64,000 bases of DNA from JAKZVK01 sp965237575 (lineage in GTDB: Bacteria > Acidobacteriota > Terriglobia > Bryobacterales > UBA6623), in assembly GCA_965237575.1 (NCBI GenBank), contig CBDEGI010000003.1, forward strand, positions 744,001 to 808,000, in the 5' to 3' direction. This document shows, piece by piece, positions 42,581 to 50,404 of this stretch (position 1 is its first letter; each line of letters begins with the position of its first letter). The notes below the pieces were generated by a model. The model had not been told where the DNA came from and searched no databases. It saw only the letters and a program-made list of their open reading frames with translations. A program made the position numbers and the translations under genes.

Positions 42581-44575
42581 ATGACAAAAAATGACTCCGG
42601 CGGTTCCACCACCGAAACCAATCGCCTTTGGCAGAAGGTGCTCGAAACCGACGAACTCCCCGACGGGCGCGTCAAGCCGGTGAGTTGCAGCCATACCACC
42701 GTCTGCATGACCCGCCACGGCGGCCAGTACGCTGCGCTCGATAACAAGTGTCCCCATCAGGGCGGGCCGCTCGGCGAGGGCTCGATCGAGAACGGCTTGC
42801 TGCGCTGCCCCTGGCATGGGTGGGATTTCGACCCTATCACCGGCAAGCCTCCGGGCGGATACGACGATGGGGTGACGACCTACCCGGTCGAGGTTCGCGA
42901 CGACGGTGTCTACGTCGGGTTCGAGGAAGAGGCGCCGCACGCCGTCACCGTCACCGACGTGATGGCTGAGACGATGGTCAACTGGGGCGTGCGCACCGTG
43001 TTCGGCATGGTGGGCCATTCCAATCTCGGTCTGGCCGACGCGTTGCGCGTCCAAGCGAAAGCCGGCAAGCTGCGCTACGTCGGCGTTCGTCACGAGGGGG
43101 CCGCCTCATTCGCCTGCTCGGCCTATGGCAAGCTCACCGGACGTCCGGCGGCGTGCCTCGGGATCGCCGGTCCGGGTTCGACCAACCTGCTGACCGGCCT
43201 GTGGGACGCCAACGTCGACCGCTCGCCGGTGATCGCCTTGAGCGGCCAGGTCGACACGCAAGTCCTCGGGGCGGGTGCGTTCCAGGAGGTCGATCTGCAA
43301 GCCGCCTTCGGCAAGGTGGCGCAGTGGACCCAGCCTGTCCTGCACACGAGCAAGTACGCCGAGTTGATGAATCTGGCTGTGAAGAGCGCCTTGCTCAACC
43401 GCGGCGTTTCTCACCTCGTGTTCCCCGACGAAGTGCAAACGCTCCCCGCAGCCGCGAACGCCGAAGCAGGCAGCCCCGACGGCCGCCTCACGCCGCGCGA
43501 GATCGCACCGCCCGCGGAATCGGCGGATCGCGCCGCCGGCCTGTTGCGCAAGGCCAAGCGGCCGGTCATTATCGTCGGCCACGGCGCCCGCTTCCACATG
43601 CCGGCCGTCATCGAGCTCGCGGAGGAATTGAACGCGCCGGTCATCACTACGTTCAAGGGCAAGGGTCTGATCTCCGATCGGCACCCTCTGGGCGGCGGCG
43701 TGCTCGGACGTAGCGGTACGCCCATCGCAAGCTGGTGCATGAACGAGTCAGACCTACTGATCGTTTTGGGCGCCAGCTTCAGCAACCACACCGGCATCAC
43801 GCCGAAGAAGCCGACCATCCAGGTCGACTACGACCCGATGACCTTGGGCAAGTTTCATGCCGTCGACGTACCGGTATGGGGCGAAATCGGCGTGACCGTC
43901 GCCATGCTCACTGAAGCCGTACGCGGCAGACACGAGGCCGCCGACCAGAGACCCGACGTCGCCGCCCGCTGGCGGATCTGGCGCGAGGAGAAGGAGCGCC
44001 GCCTGGCCGATGACCGGGGCAAAGGGGTCAACTCGGCGGCAGTATTTGCCGCGATGACCCGCCACGTTCCCGAAGACGCCATCATCGCCGTGGATGTCGG
44101 CAACAACACCTACTCCTTCGGGCGCTACTTCGAGTGCACCCGCCAGGCAGTTCTCATGTCCGGCTACCTCGGCTCGATCGGCTTCTCCTTCCCGGCGGCC
44201 ATGGGGGCCTGGGCGGCGACGCAGGAAGATGACCCGCGCTTCCAAGGGCGTCCGGTGGTGTCGGTGTCGGGCGACGGGGGTTTCGGCCAATACCTCGCCG
44301 AGCTGACCACCGCCGTCAAGTACGACATGAACATCACCCACGTGCTACTCAACAATCACGAACTGGGCAAGATCTCGAAAGAGCAGCGCGCCGGCGAGTG
44401 GGACGTATGGCAGACGTCGCTCCACAATCCTAACTTCGCCGAGTACGCCAAGCTCTGCGGCGCGTTGGGCATTCGCGTGACCGGCAAGGACTTGCTCGAC
44501 GACGCCATCGTTGAGGCCTTGGGGCACGACGGCCCCAGCTTGGTCGAGATTATGACCGACGCGGAGTTGATCTAG
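42581..44575 (+). CDS. Fusion of a Rieske [2Fe-2S] domain and a thiamine-diphosphate enzyme
   Basis: 664 residues, no signal. Residues 15–116 form a Rieske ferredoxin: CPHQGGPLGEG (Cys57, His59) and CPWHGWDFDPITG (Cys76, His79) are complete cluster ligands. Residues 122–664 are a pyruvate oxidase/acetolactate synthase-type enzyme: VTVTDVMAETMVNWGVRTVF, catalytic Glu172 in VRHEGAASFA, a central domain (about 300–450) and the ThDP motif GDGGFGQYL (564) to LLNN (589–592). The family decarboxylates 2-oxo acids; pyruvate-oxidase members pass electrons from FAD to a carrier. A fused Rieske centre could take those electrons. The junction shows no linker damage, and both modules have normal length. 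Confidence 0.9.
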   Translation: MTKNDSGGSTTETNRLWQKVLETDELPDGRVKPVSCSHTTVCMTRHGGQYAALDNKCPHQGGPLGEGSIENGLLRCPWHGWDFDPITGKPPGGYDDGVTTYPVEVRDDGVYVGFEEEAPHAVTVTDVMAETMVNWGVRTVFGMVGHSNLGLADALRVQAKAGKLRYVGVRHEGAASFACSAYGKLTGRPAACLGIAGPGSTNLLTGLWDANVDRSPVIALSGQVDTQVLGAGAFQEVDLQAAFGKVAQWTQPVLHTSKYAELMNLAVKSALLNRGVSHLVFPDEVQTLPAAANAEAGSPDGRLTPREIAPPAESADRAAGLLRKAKRPVIIVGHGARFHMPAVIELAEELNAPVITTFKGKGLISDRHPLGGGVLGRSGTPIASWCMNESDLLIVLGASFSNHTGITPKKPTIQVDYDPMTLGKFHAVDVPVWGEIGVTVAMLTEAVRGRHEAADQRPDVAARWRIWREEKERRLADDRGKGVNSAAVFAAMTRHVPEDAIIAVDVGNNTYSFGRYFECTRQAVLMSGYLGSIGFSFPAAMGAWAATQEDDPRFQGRPVVSVSGDGGFGQYLAELTTAVKYDMNITHVLLNNHELGKISKEQRAGEWDVWQTSLHNPNFAEYAKLCGALGIRVTGKDLLDDAIVEALGHDGPSLVEIMTDAELI

Positions 44576-44635
44576 CTTCTGATCTGCGCGTCATTTGAGC
44601 AAAGTGTCGAGGCTCGGAGAGGCTTTCGGGCGGGC

Positions 44636-44775
44636 TGTGGCGTAAGGCTCCAGCCTTGCCGAGAACCGATTCCTCGAGTCTCAGGTCCGCTACCAACCGC
44701 AGCTGCTCGGTGACTTGCCGTCCTAGTCTCGAAGAATCGCGACCCGGCAAGGCTGGAGCTGGAGGCTTACGCCAC
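44636..44775. repeat. REP-type inverted repeat, family 1, second copy
   Basis: The left arm TGTGGCGTAAGGCTCCAGCC (44636) continues TTGCCGAGAACCGATTCCTC. The right arm ends at 44775 with CTTACGCCAC and, in reverse complement, reads GTGGCGTAAGCCTCCAGCTC. This is the same family as 33499–33631, located between two convergent genes (ends 44575 and 44806), a usual site for REP sequences. Confidence 0.8.
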
Positions 44776-44805
44776 GTCGTCTCAGGCCCGCCCTTCTCGG
44801 CTTTC

Positions 44806-45228
44806 CTAAGCCTGATCCTCAGTTTCCTGCCAGCGCAGATAGCTCTTCAAGTAAGCCTCGGCCTGGCTCCGAAGCAAGCCGTCCACCCCGGTCCACTCGC
44901 CGCGCCCGCGCCTGAACACGGCGACGCCATGACCGAAAGGCAGGTGGTCCCGCTCAATCGCATACCGGATGCGGACGTCGCGCCCATCGTCCTCGGCCAA
45001 GCTGAATCGCACGGCATCGGGCCCTTCGCCTCCGGGGAAGCGCGCACAGATCGTCCGCGCGTACCCGAAGTTGCATCCCTCCTCGATCAGATCGTCCGCG
45101 GGCGCGACCGTCTCACCGTCGCGGCAGTGACAGCGTCCCGCATACAACTCGCCGAGCGGCGGACGCAGTGTCCCCGGCGGACCCTGCTTTGCGAGCGGTT
45201 CGGTGGGCGAGAAGTAGGGGCAGGCCAT
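44806..45228 (-). CDS. Small five-cysteine protein of unknown function
   Basis: 140 residues, no signal. Cysteines at 3, 33, 35, 52 and 61 (ACPYFSPTEPL, AGRCHCRD, EEGCNFGYARTICARFP) suggest a zinc or iron-sulfur site. The second half is a mixed alpha/beta domain ending in a helix (SQAEAYLKSYLRWQ). The N-terminal segment FSPTEPL followed by PPLGELYAGRC looks conserved among acidobacterial proteins I have seen, but no function is known. It is divergent from the TPR gene with about 100 bases between starts. Confidence 0.6.
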   Translation of the reverse strand: MACPYFSPTEPLAKQGPPGTLRPPLGELYAGRCHCRDGETVAPADDLIEEGCNFGYARTICARFPGGEGPDAVRFSLAEDDGRDVRIRYAIERDHLPFGHGVAVFRRGRGEWTGVDGLLRSQAEAYLKSYLRWQETEDQA

Positions 45229-45326
45229 CCAAAGGACCGATTGCTATAGTAGAATTCCTTCGCCCAACAGACAAGCGCCGGCCTCTTTGCTCGGTCCGGT
45301 CCAGGAACGAACCCCAGGCACAAATC

Positions 45327-45644
45327 ATGGAGAACCAACGCCTCGAAACCCTCAAGCAGTTCATCGAAGCCAACCCCAACGACTGCTTCGCACGCTACGG
45401 CGTGGCGCAGGAATACGTCAAGCGGGGCGAGAACGAGAAGGCGCTCGAAGAGTTCAACCGCATCGTCGAGATCAACCCCGCCTATCAGGCCGCCTACTAC
45501 CACGCCGGGAAGACGTACGAGAAGCTCCAGCGAGTGGATGAGGCTCGCTCGATCTTCGAAAAAGGCATCGAAGTCGCAACGCGCTCGGGCGACCTGCATG
45601 CCCGCAGCGAGCTGGAAGAGGCTCTGGGAGCCCTGGGCACCTAA
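45327..45644 (+). CDS. Small TPR protein
   Basis: 105 residues with two to three tetratricopeptide repeats: NDCFARYGVAQEYVKRGENE KALEEF-type spacing, then NPAYQAAYYHAGKTYEKLQR and a third helix pair to LEEALGALGT. It is cytoplasmic (no signal) and probably a protein-interaction module. The ATG at 45327 is chosen because the first repeat then begins directly; the open frame upstream (to 45168) overlaps the divergent gene. It ends nine bases before the frame leading into the ThuA-like gene, so the two may be co-transcribed. Confidence 0.8.
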   Translation: MENQRLETLKQFIEANPNDCFARYGVAQEYVKRGENEKALEEFNRIVEINPAYQAAYYHAGKTYEKLQRVDEARSIFEKGIEVATRSGDLHARSELEEALGALGT

Positions 45645-45688
45645 CTCGGACCATGCGACCGGGGATCCCGAACCGGGCGACGAACCGG

Positions 45689-47083
45689 ATGAAGACAACC
45701 GGCCCCCTGCCGCGCCTCCTTTTCGTCCCGGCCGTCGTCCTGTTGGCCGTCTTGTCGTCGGCCTTGCTCACGCATTGTGCGGCGGGGCCGACCAAGATCG
45801 TTTTCGTCCCCGGCGCGGAGAGCCATGGCTACGGGATGCACGAACACCGCGCGGGACTCCTGTTGCTGGCCCGCTCACTGAAGCAACAGTACCCCCAACT
45901 CGAAACCGTCGTCACCGAGAAGAACGATTGGCCTGACTCCACCGTCCTCGCCGACGCGGATGCTCTCGTGATGGCCTGCGAGGGCAGCAAGCACGTCGCG
46001 CTGGCGCATCTCGACGAGGTCAGCGCCCTGGCCGGCCGCGGCCTGGGCATCGCCATGATCCACTATGCTGTCGAGCCGCCCGCTGGCCCGCCGGCCGAAG
46101 CGGTCCGCTCGTGGATCGGCGGCAATCACGAGCAGGGTTGGTCGATCAACCCCGACTGGGCCGCCAAGTTCACCGACTTCCCCGACCACCCCGCGGCCAG
46201 AGGTCTCAAGCCCTTCTCGGTCTACGACGAGTGGTACTTCAACATGCGTTTCGTTCCCGAGCGGAAGGGCATTACGCCGATCCTCGAGGCGCGCGCCCCG
46301 CTGAGCACGCTGCTGCGCAACGACGGGCCCAGCTCGAATAACCCCGACGTGCGAGCGAGCGTCCTGCGCGGTGATCGCCACCCGGTCGCGTGGGCCTACG
46401 AACGCCCCGGCGGCGGACGCGGCTACGGCTTCACCGGCGCGCACAACCATCACAACTATCGCGATGACAATTTCCGCAAGGCCGTGCTGAACGGGATTGC
46501 CTGGGTTGCCGGCCTCGATATACCTGCCGGTGGTGTCGAGTCAATGAAACCCACCTGGGAAGAGATCGCCGCCAACCAGGACTACGAAAAGCCGGCGAAT
46601 TGGGAGGAAGAGGCCGGCCTCAAGATGTCGGGGAGTGCGGAGCCGGTTTACAGTACACTGCCCATTTCCTTGGGCGCGGCGCCGCTCGAGCTGGAGGGGG
46701 CGATCCCGCCCGCCCGATACCGCCACATCTACTTCGTCTTCGAATCGGATTCCTCAGCGCCGGGCTGGTTTCGGCTGGAGAAAGCGCGATTCCGAGGCGA
46801 GCCGGGGAACGAAGCTCCTCTCTATCAAGAAACCGTCGCTCACTTCATGGGACCTAGCGGCCCCGAGCAGCCTCCCGATCATTGGACCGAGCCGGACAAG
46901 CCGATGGAGATACCAACGCCTTCGCTGCTGCACTATCAGGTGCCGCGGGGCAGTACGCATTTTCTCGCAAACGTTTCGTTTCACCCCGAGAGCGCTGATC
47001 AGAAGGGCCGGGTCCACGTGTTCTTTGCTCCCCCGGCGGAGAGCTACTTCGACGCGCCCGAACCGAACCCCGATCGTGAGTGA
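45689..47083 (+). CDS. ThuA-like exported lipoprotein
   Basis: 464 residues from the ATG at 45689 (MKTTGPLPRLLFVPAVVL); an ATG at 45653 would add twelve residues. The hydrophobic leader ends LLTHCAAG, a plausible lipobox. A ThuA/class I amidotransferase-like flavodoxin fold follows (TKIVFVPGAESHGYGMHEHR, DALVMACEGSKHV, GRGLGIAMIHYAVE, HPVAWAYERPGGGRGYGFTG, NHHNYRD). The C-terminal third (about 300–460) is a beta-rich domain (YRHIYFVFESD, SAPGWFRLEKARF). ThuA-like proteins are implicated in sugar (trehalose) utilisation and occur widely in Solibacter and Planctomycetes. It lies just downstream of the TPR gene. Confidence 0.82.
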   Translation: MKTTGPLPRLLFVPAVVLLAVLSSALLTHCAAGPTKIVFVPGAESHGYGMHEHRAGLLLLARSLKQQYPQLETVVTEKNDWPDSTVLADADALVMACEGSKHVALAHLDEVSALAGRGLGIAMIHYAVEPPAGPPAEAVRSWIGGNHEQGWSINPDWAAKFTDFPDHPAARGLKPFSVYDEWYFNMRFVPERKGITPILEARAPLSTLLRNDGPSSNNPDVRASVLRGDRHPVAWAYERPGGGRGYGFTGAHNHHNYRDDNFRKAVLNGIAWVAGLDIPAGGVESMKPTWEEIAANQDYEKPANWEEEAGLKMSGSAEPVYSTLPISLGAAPLELEGAIPPARYRHIYFVFESDSSAPGWFRLEKARFRGEPGNEAPLYQETVAHFMGPSGPEQPPDHWTEPDKPMEIPTPSLLHYQVPRGSTHFLANVSFHPESADQKGRVHVFFAPPAESYFDAPEPNPDRE

Positions 47084-47270
47084 TATGAGGGGTAAATCTC
47101 GCGCCGCTGGCGCGGCGGCAGCGAACCCGTCAGTGGCGTTCCAGGCTCGGTGTCTCTATTGCAGCCGCTTGCGACAAGACAGGTACGTTTGCTGACCTGG
47201 CAGCGCGGCCGCGGCATGCCGTGCCCCTACATTGCGGACCGAACCGTTACGGTATTCGCAAAGCACACTA

Positions 47271-47603
47271 CTAAGCGGCGCGGCCGCGATCGCTGACGGT
47301 GACTACCAACTCTACGCCTTCGAGTTGTTGCAGGGTTTCGATCATCCCGAACAGGTTGCGGGCCTGAGGATTGCCCGATGCGCTCAGCATCTGCATCAGT
47401 GATTTCTCATGCTTGCCGAGCTCGTTTGCCAGCCGCTTAAAACCGACCGTCGCGTTGACATAGCGCCGCAATAGTACCTTGCCCGTTTCCAACTCTCCAC
47501 TCAACAGAACTTCGACCGCATTCTGAAGCAGCGCGTGACGAAACTTCGGCTGGCGGAGCGCCCGTTCTCGAACGGTTTCGGTGAAGTCAGGGGAGAGCGG
47601 CAT
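47271..47603 (-). CDS. Orphan antitoxin-like DNA-binding protein
   Basis: 110 residues from the ATG at 47603 (MPLSPDFTETVRERALRQP). The pattern AVEVLLSGELETGKVLLRRY, VNATVGFKRLANELGKHEKS and LMQMLSASGNPQARNLFGMI is that of HigA-like/putative addiction-module antidotes, with the helix-turn-helix in the middle. Such antitoxins normally sit next to a RelE/HigB-type toxin. None is found on either side (47084–47270 and 47604–47717 hold no such frame). It could be a remnant or a regulator of other loci. The frame is open upstream to 47675, but the family usually begins at MPLSxDF. Confidence 0.72.
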   Translation of the reverse strand: MPLSPDFTETVRERALRQPKFRHALLQNAVEVLLSGELETGKVLLRRYVNATVGFKRLANELGKHEKSLMQMLSASGNPQARNLFGMIETLQQLEGVELVVTVSDRGRAA

Positions 47604-47717
47604 GGCGGCTATTCTTCCTGGTAACGATTCCTGAAGAATCTCCACTATCTTAGCCCGCACCACGAAAGCCCACAATTCCCCACTGGTATACTGGGCATTT
47701 GGCGGCGCTCTCGATAG

Positions 47718-48329
47718 GACACAAGCCCCATTCAGCGCGGCGCGAAGCCGCAGGCAACCGCGGCAGCCGTCGTCGCTGATTCCTCTCTCATTGCCGCCCA
47801 GACCTTACTCGCCAACAACGTTGCCTATCGCGACTTCACCGAAGCCCGCGCCGAATCCGACAAGCCAACCGAGCAAACCGGCGCCTGGCTCGCCAACCCC
47901 GGCATGCGCGAGATAACGCGCGATGAAAGCGACCGCCGTGCCGAGGCCGGCGAACCCTTCGTCGTGCGGTTCCGCGTGCCCCGGGGGTCGGGACGCATCG
48001 TGCAGTTCCACGACGGCGTCTTCCGTAAGCAATCGCGCAAGATCGACGACATCGAAGACTTCGCCCTGCTGCGTACCGACGGCTCGCCGAAGTACCATCT
48101 GGCCTCCACCGTCGACGACGGCGAGCGCCTCGAAACTGCTAACGAGTTCACCGCCGAGAGCGTCGAGCACGAACTGCGCCAACTTGCCGAGGAGCGCGGC
48201 GCCAAGGCCGGGCTTTTGATCAACGGCGCGCGAGCCGCCTTGCGCGGCCAGTCGGTGGGCCCGAGCGCGTTCGCCGTTTTCGCGACGCTCGGACGCGAGC
48301 GGGTCGTCAAGCGGCTGAAGGAAGTCTGA
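47718..48329 (+). pseudogene. gltX: Internally deleted glutamyl-tRNA synthetase remnant
   Basis: The open frame begins after a TAG at 47715. It reads LLANNVAYRDFTEARAE, LANPGMREITRDESDRRAEA, FVVRFRVPRGSGRIVQFHDG, DDIEDFALLRTDGSPKYHLA and STVDD, the middle of GluRS. It then jumps to ANEFTAESVEHELRQLAEER, KAGLLINGARAALRGQSVGP and GRERVVKRLKEV, the GluRS C-terminus. The N-terminal HIGH segment and the KMSKS-type loop with its surroundings are absent, so it cannot charge tRNA. An ATG at 47904 could still start a short product. The TGA overlaps the next ATG (TGATG), so it is coupled to the carbamoyltransferase. A working gltX must exist elsewhere. Confidence 0.85.
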
Positions 48330-49906
48330 TGCTGATCCTGGGAATTGGAGGCTGGCTCCACGACGGCGCGGCCGCCTTGCTGAAGGACGGCGAACTGGTC
48401 GCCGCCATCGAGGAAGATAAGCTCCTGCGCCACGCGCACACCGGAGGACTGCCCGAGCGCGCCGTCGACGCCTGCCTGGCGCTCGCCTCGGCCAAGCGCG
48501 AACACGTCGATTGCATCGCGCTCGCGCGCCCCCTCGCCGCCGGCCAGGACTCGTCCCTCCACCTGCATCTCAAGTCGCTGTTCCCGAACAGCCGGCTCGT
48601 CGTCGTCGACCATCACCAGGCGCACGCCGCCGCCGCCTTCTACCCGTCACCGTTCGAGAAGGCTCGCGTCCTCACGCTCGACCGCCTCGGCGACATGCGT
48701 TGCGGCGCCGTGTGGGAGGCAGACGGCACCACCATCGAGCCGGTCGAGGAACTCTACGCGCCAAACTCGCCCGCCGCCTTCTTCAGCCGCGTCACCGAGC
48801 TACTGGGCTTCCGGCCCGGCGCGGAAGAACACAAGGTGCAGTGGATGTCGGTGCGCGGCAAGCCGCGTTTCCGCGATGCGGTGCTCGAGATCCTCGGCGA
48901 TCGCGGCGACGGCCTGCCGCAACTCGATCACAGCTACTTCGACACGTCCCGCACGACCGCGGGCAGCTTCAGTGAAAAATTCTACTCGGCCGTAGGCATC
49001 GAATACGGCGCCGCGTTGTCCGAAGACGAGCGCGCCGACCTGGCCGCCAGCGTGCAAAGCGCCATCGAGGAGATCGTCATTCGCATGGCCGGCGAAGGCG
49101 AAAATCTCTGCCTCGGCGGCGGCCTCATGCTCAACGCCATGCTCGTCGCCGCGATCGAAAACTCAGGACGCTTCGCCAACGTCTGGGTGCAACCCGTCGC
49201 CGGCAACGCCGGCACCAGTCTCGGATGCGCCCTCCACGCCTGGCATCAGGTGTTTCGGAAAGACACCCGCCGGCCCCTCGACAACCTCTTCCTCGGACCG
49301 GACTATGACCGCGACCAGATCAAGCAAGTGCTCGAGAACTGCAAGCTGCGCTTCCGGTATCTGATGACCGACGACGAAGTCATTCAGACGGCGGTTGAAC
49401 GGCTCGGCGACCACCAGATTGTCGCTTGGTTCCAAGGACGCATGGAGTTCGGCTCCCTCGCCCTCGGCAACCGCAGCATCTTCGCGTCGCCGTTGAACCC
49501 GTACTCCACCGAGAATCTCAACGTCTATATCAAGCGCCGCGAGGCCGATCGCAAATTTGCCGCCTCGGTACCTGAAGAGATTGCATCCGAGTACTTCGAC
49601 TGCGGAGACGCGACGCGCTACCTGGCCACGGTCAGCCGCGTCCGCGAAGCCCACCGCAAGACCTTCGAAGCGGCTTTGATCGGCAGCGACGGTATCCGCG
49701 TCCACACCGTACGCAAAGAAGACAATCCGCTCTGCTGGCAACTGCTGCACGCTGCCGGTAAGGCCAGTGGCCTCCCGGTGCTTTACAACACCTCGTTCAA
49801 TTTGTTCGGCGAGCGGTTGGTGTGCGACCCCCGCGCGGCCGTACGGAGCTTCTACTCCTCAGGCATCGACGCCCTGTTCGTCGGCAACTTCCTGCTTGAG
49901 AAGTAA
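48329..49906 (+). CDS. NodU/TobZ-type carbamoyltransferase
   Basis: 525 residues. The N-terminal Kae1-like ATPase-fold domain has MLILGIGGWLHDGAAALL, VVVDHHQAHAAAAFYPS (metal and substrate histidines), LTLDRLGDM and LCLGGGLMLNAMLV. The C-terminal YrdC-like part (about 345–525) has FQGRMEFGSLALGNRSIFA and VLYNTSFNLFGERLVCDPR. The family transfers carbamoyl from carbamoyl phosphate, via carbamoyladenylate, to sugars or antibiotics. No glycosyltransferase or antibiotic cluster is nearby. Its ATG overlaps the stop of the gltX remnant, and an RHH antitoxin gene starts eight bases after its stop, so all three may be co-transcribed. Confidence 0.9.
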   Translation: MLILGIGGWLHDGAAALLKDGELVAAIEEDKLLRHAHTGGLPERAVDACLALASAKREHVDCIALARPLAAGQDSSLHLHLKSLFPNSRLVVVDHHQAHAAAAFYPSPFEKARVLTLDRLGDMRCGAVWEADGTTIEPVEELYAPNSPAAFFSRVTELLGFRPGAEEHKVQWMSVRGKPRFRDAVLEILGDRGDGLPQLDHSYFDTSRTTAGSFSEKFYSAVGIEYGAALSEDERADLAASVQSAIEEIVIRMAGEGENLCLGGGLMLNAMLVAAIENSGRFANVWVQPVAGNAGTSLGCALHAWHQVFRKDTRRPLDNLFLGPDYDRDQIKQVLENCKLRFRYLMTDDEVIQTAVERLGDHQIVAWFQGRMEFGSLALGNRSIFASPLNPYSTENLNVYIKRREADRKFAASVPEEIASEYFDCGDATRYLATVSRVREAHRKTFEAALIGSDGIRVHTVRKEDNPLCWQLLHAAGKASGLPVLYNTSFNLFGERLVCDPRAAVRSFYSSGIDALFVGNFLLEK

Positions 49907-49914
49907 GGGAGCCT

Positions 49915-50142
49915 ATGAAGCGGACCTCGATTCTCTTGCCCGAGTGGCTTCACGAGCAACTTCGGGAGGAGGCTTTCCGAACTCATGTCAGCATGGCGGA
50001 ACTGATTCGGTCCACGTTGCAGAATCGGCTCACCGCCCCTGGGAAGCGCAAGTCAAAAGCAGACCCCCTTCTTGCGGTTGCCGGCATCGACAGCGACGGA
50101 CGCCTGACCACGGGCATCGATGAAGAGCTCTACGATCTCTGA
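49915..50142 (+). CDS. Ribbon-helix-helix antitoxin
   Basis: 75 residues. The RHH fold is clear: strand KRTSILLPEWLHEQLREEAF, then THVSMAELIRSTLQNRL. The acidic, disordered tail (GIDSDGRLTTGIDEELYDL) is typical of toxin-binding segments of RHH antitoxins paired with PIN toxins. The next frame is a decayed PIN toxin, so this is an antitoxin without a working toxin. It begins eight bases after the carbamoyltransferase stop; no strong separate promoter is visible. Confidence 0.82.
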   Translation: MKRTSILLPEWLHEQLREEAFRTHVSMAELIRSTLQNRLTAPGKRKSKADPLLAVAGIDSDGRLTTGIDEELYDL

Positions 50143-50162
50143 CACGCCACCCCTGTTCCGAC

Positions 50163-50330
50163 CGTTTCCAGAAGGCCTACGACCTGCGCCTACGGTATCG
50201 CGACAAGCCTCGGATTTCCTTTACCGGCCTGACCAGCTTCGTCGTCGCGGCCGAGCTATAGATAAGGCACGTCCTCACGCAGGATGCTCATTTCCGGCAA
50301 CCCAATTCGGATTGATCACACTCCCCGGAG
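50163..50330 (+). pseudogene. Decayed PIN-domain toxin (C-terminal part)
   Basis: The frame reads RFQKAYDLRLRYRDKPRISF, TGLTSFVVAAEL, then TAG (50259–50261), then IRHVLTQDAHFRQ. YRDK-x-SFT-x-x-TSF-x-V and IRHVLTQDAHF match the C-terminal PIN motif with the last catalytic Asp. Continuation GLITLPGG appears in another frame, so there is at least one nonsense and one frameshift lesion. The N-terminal half with the first catalytic Asp is missing. It follows directly on the RHH antitoxin. Confidence 0.75.
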
Positions 50331-50404
50331 GGCAAGCCGCGGCGCCACTTCGTCGGATGACTCCAGCGCCAAGTCGGCTTCCGCTGTGTCCAGGACGTAT
50401 CGCC

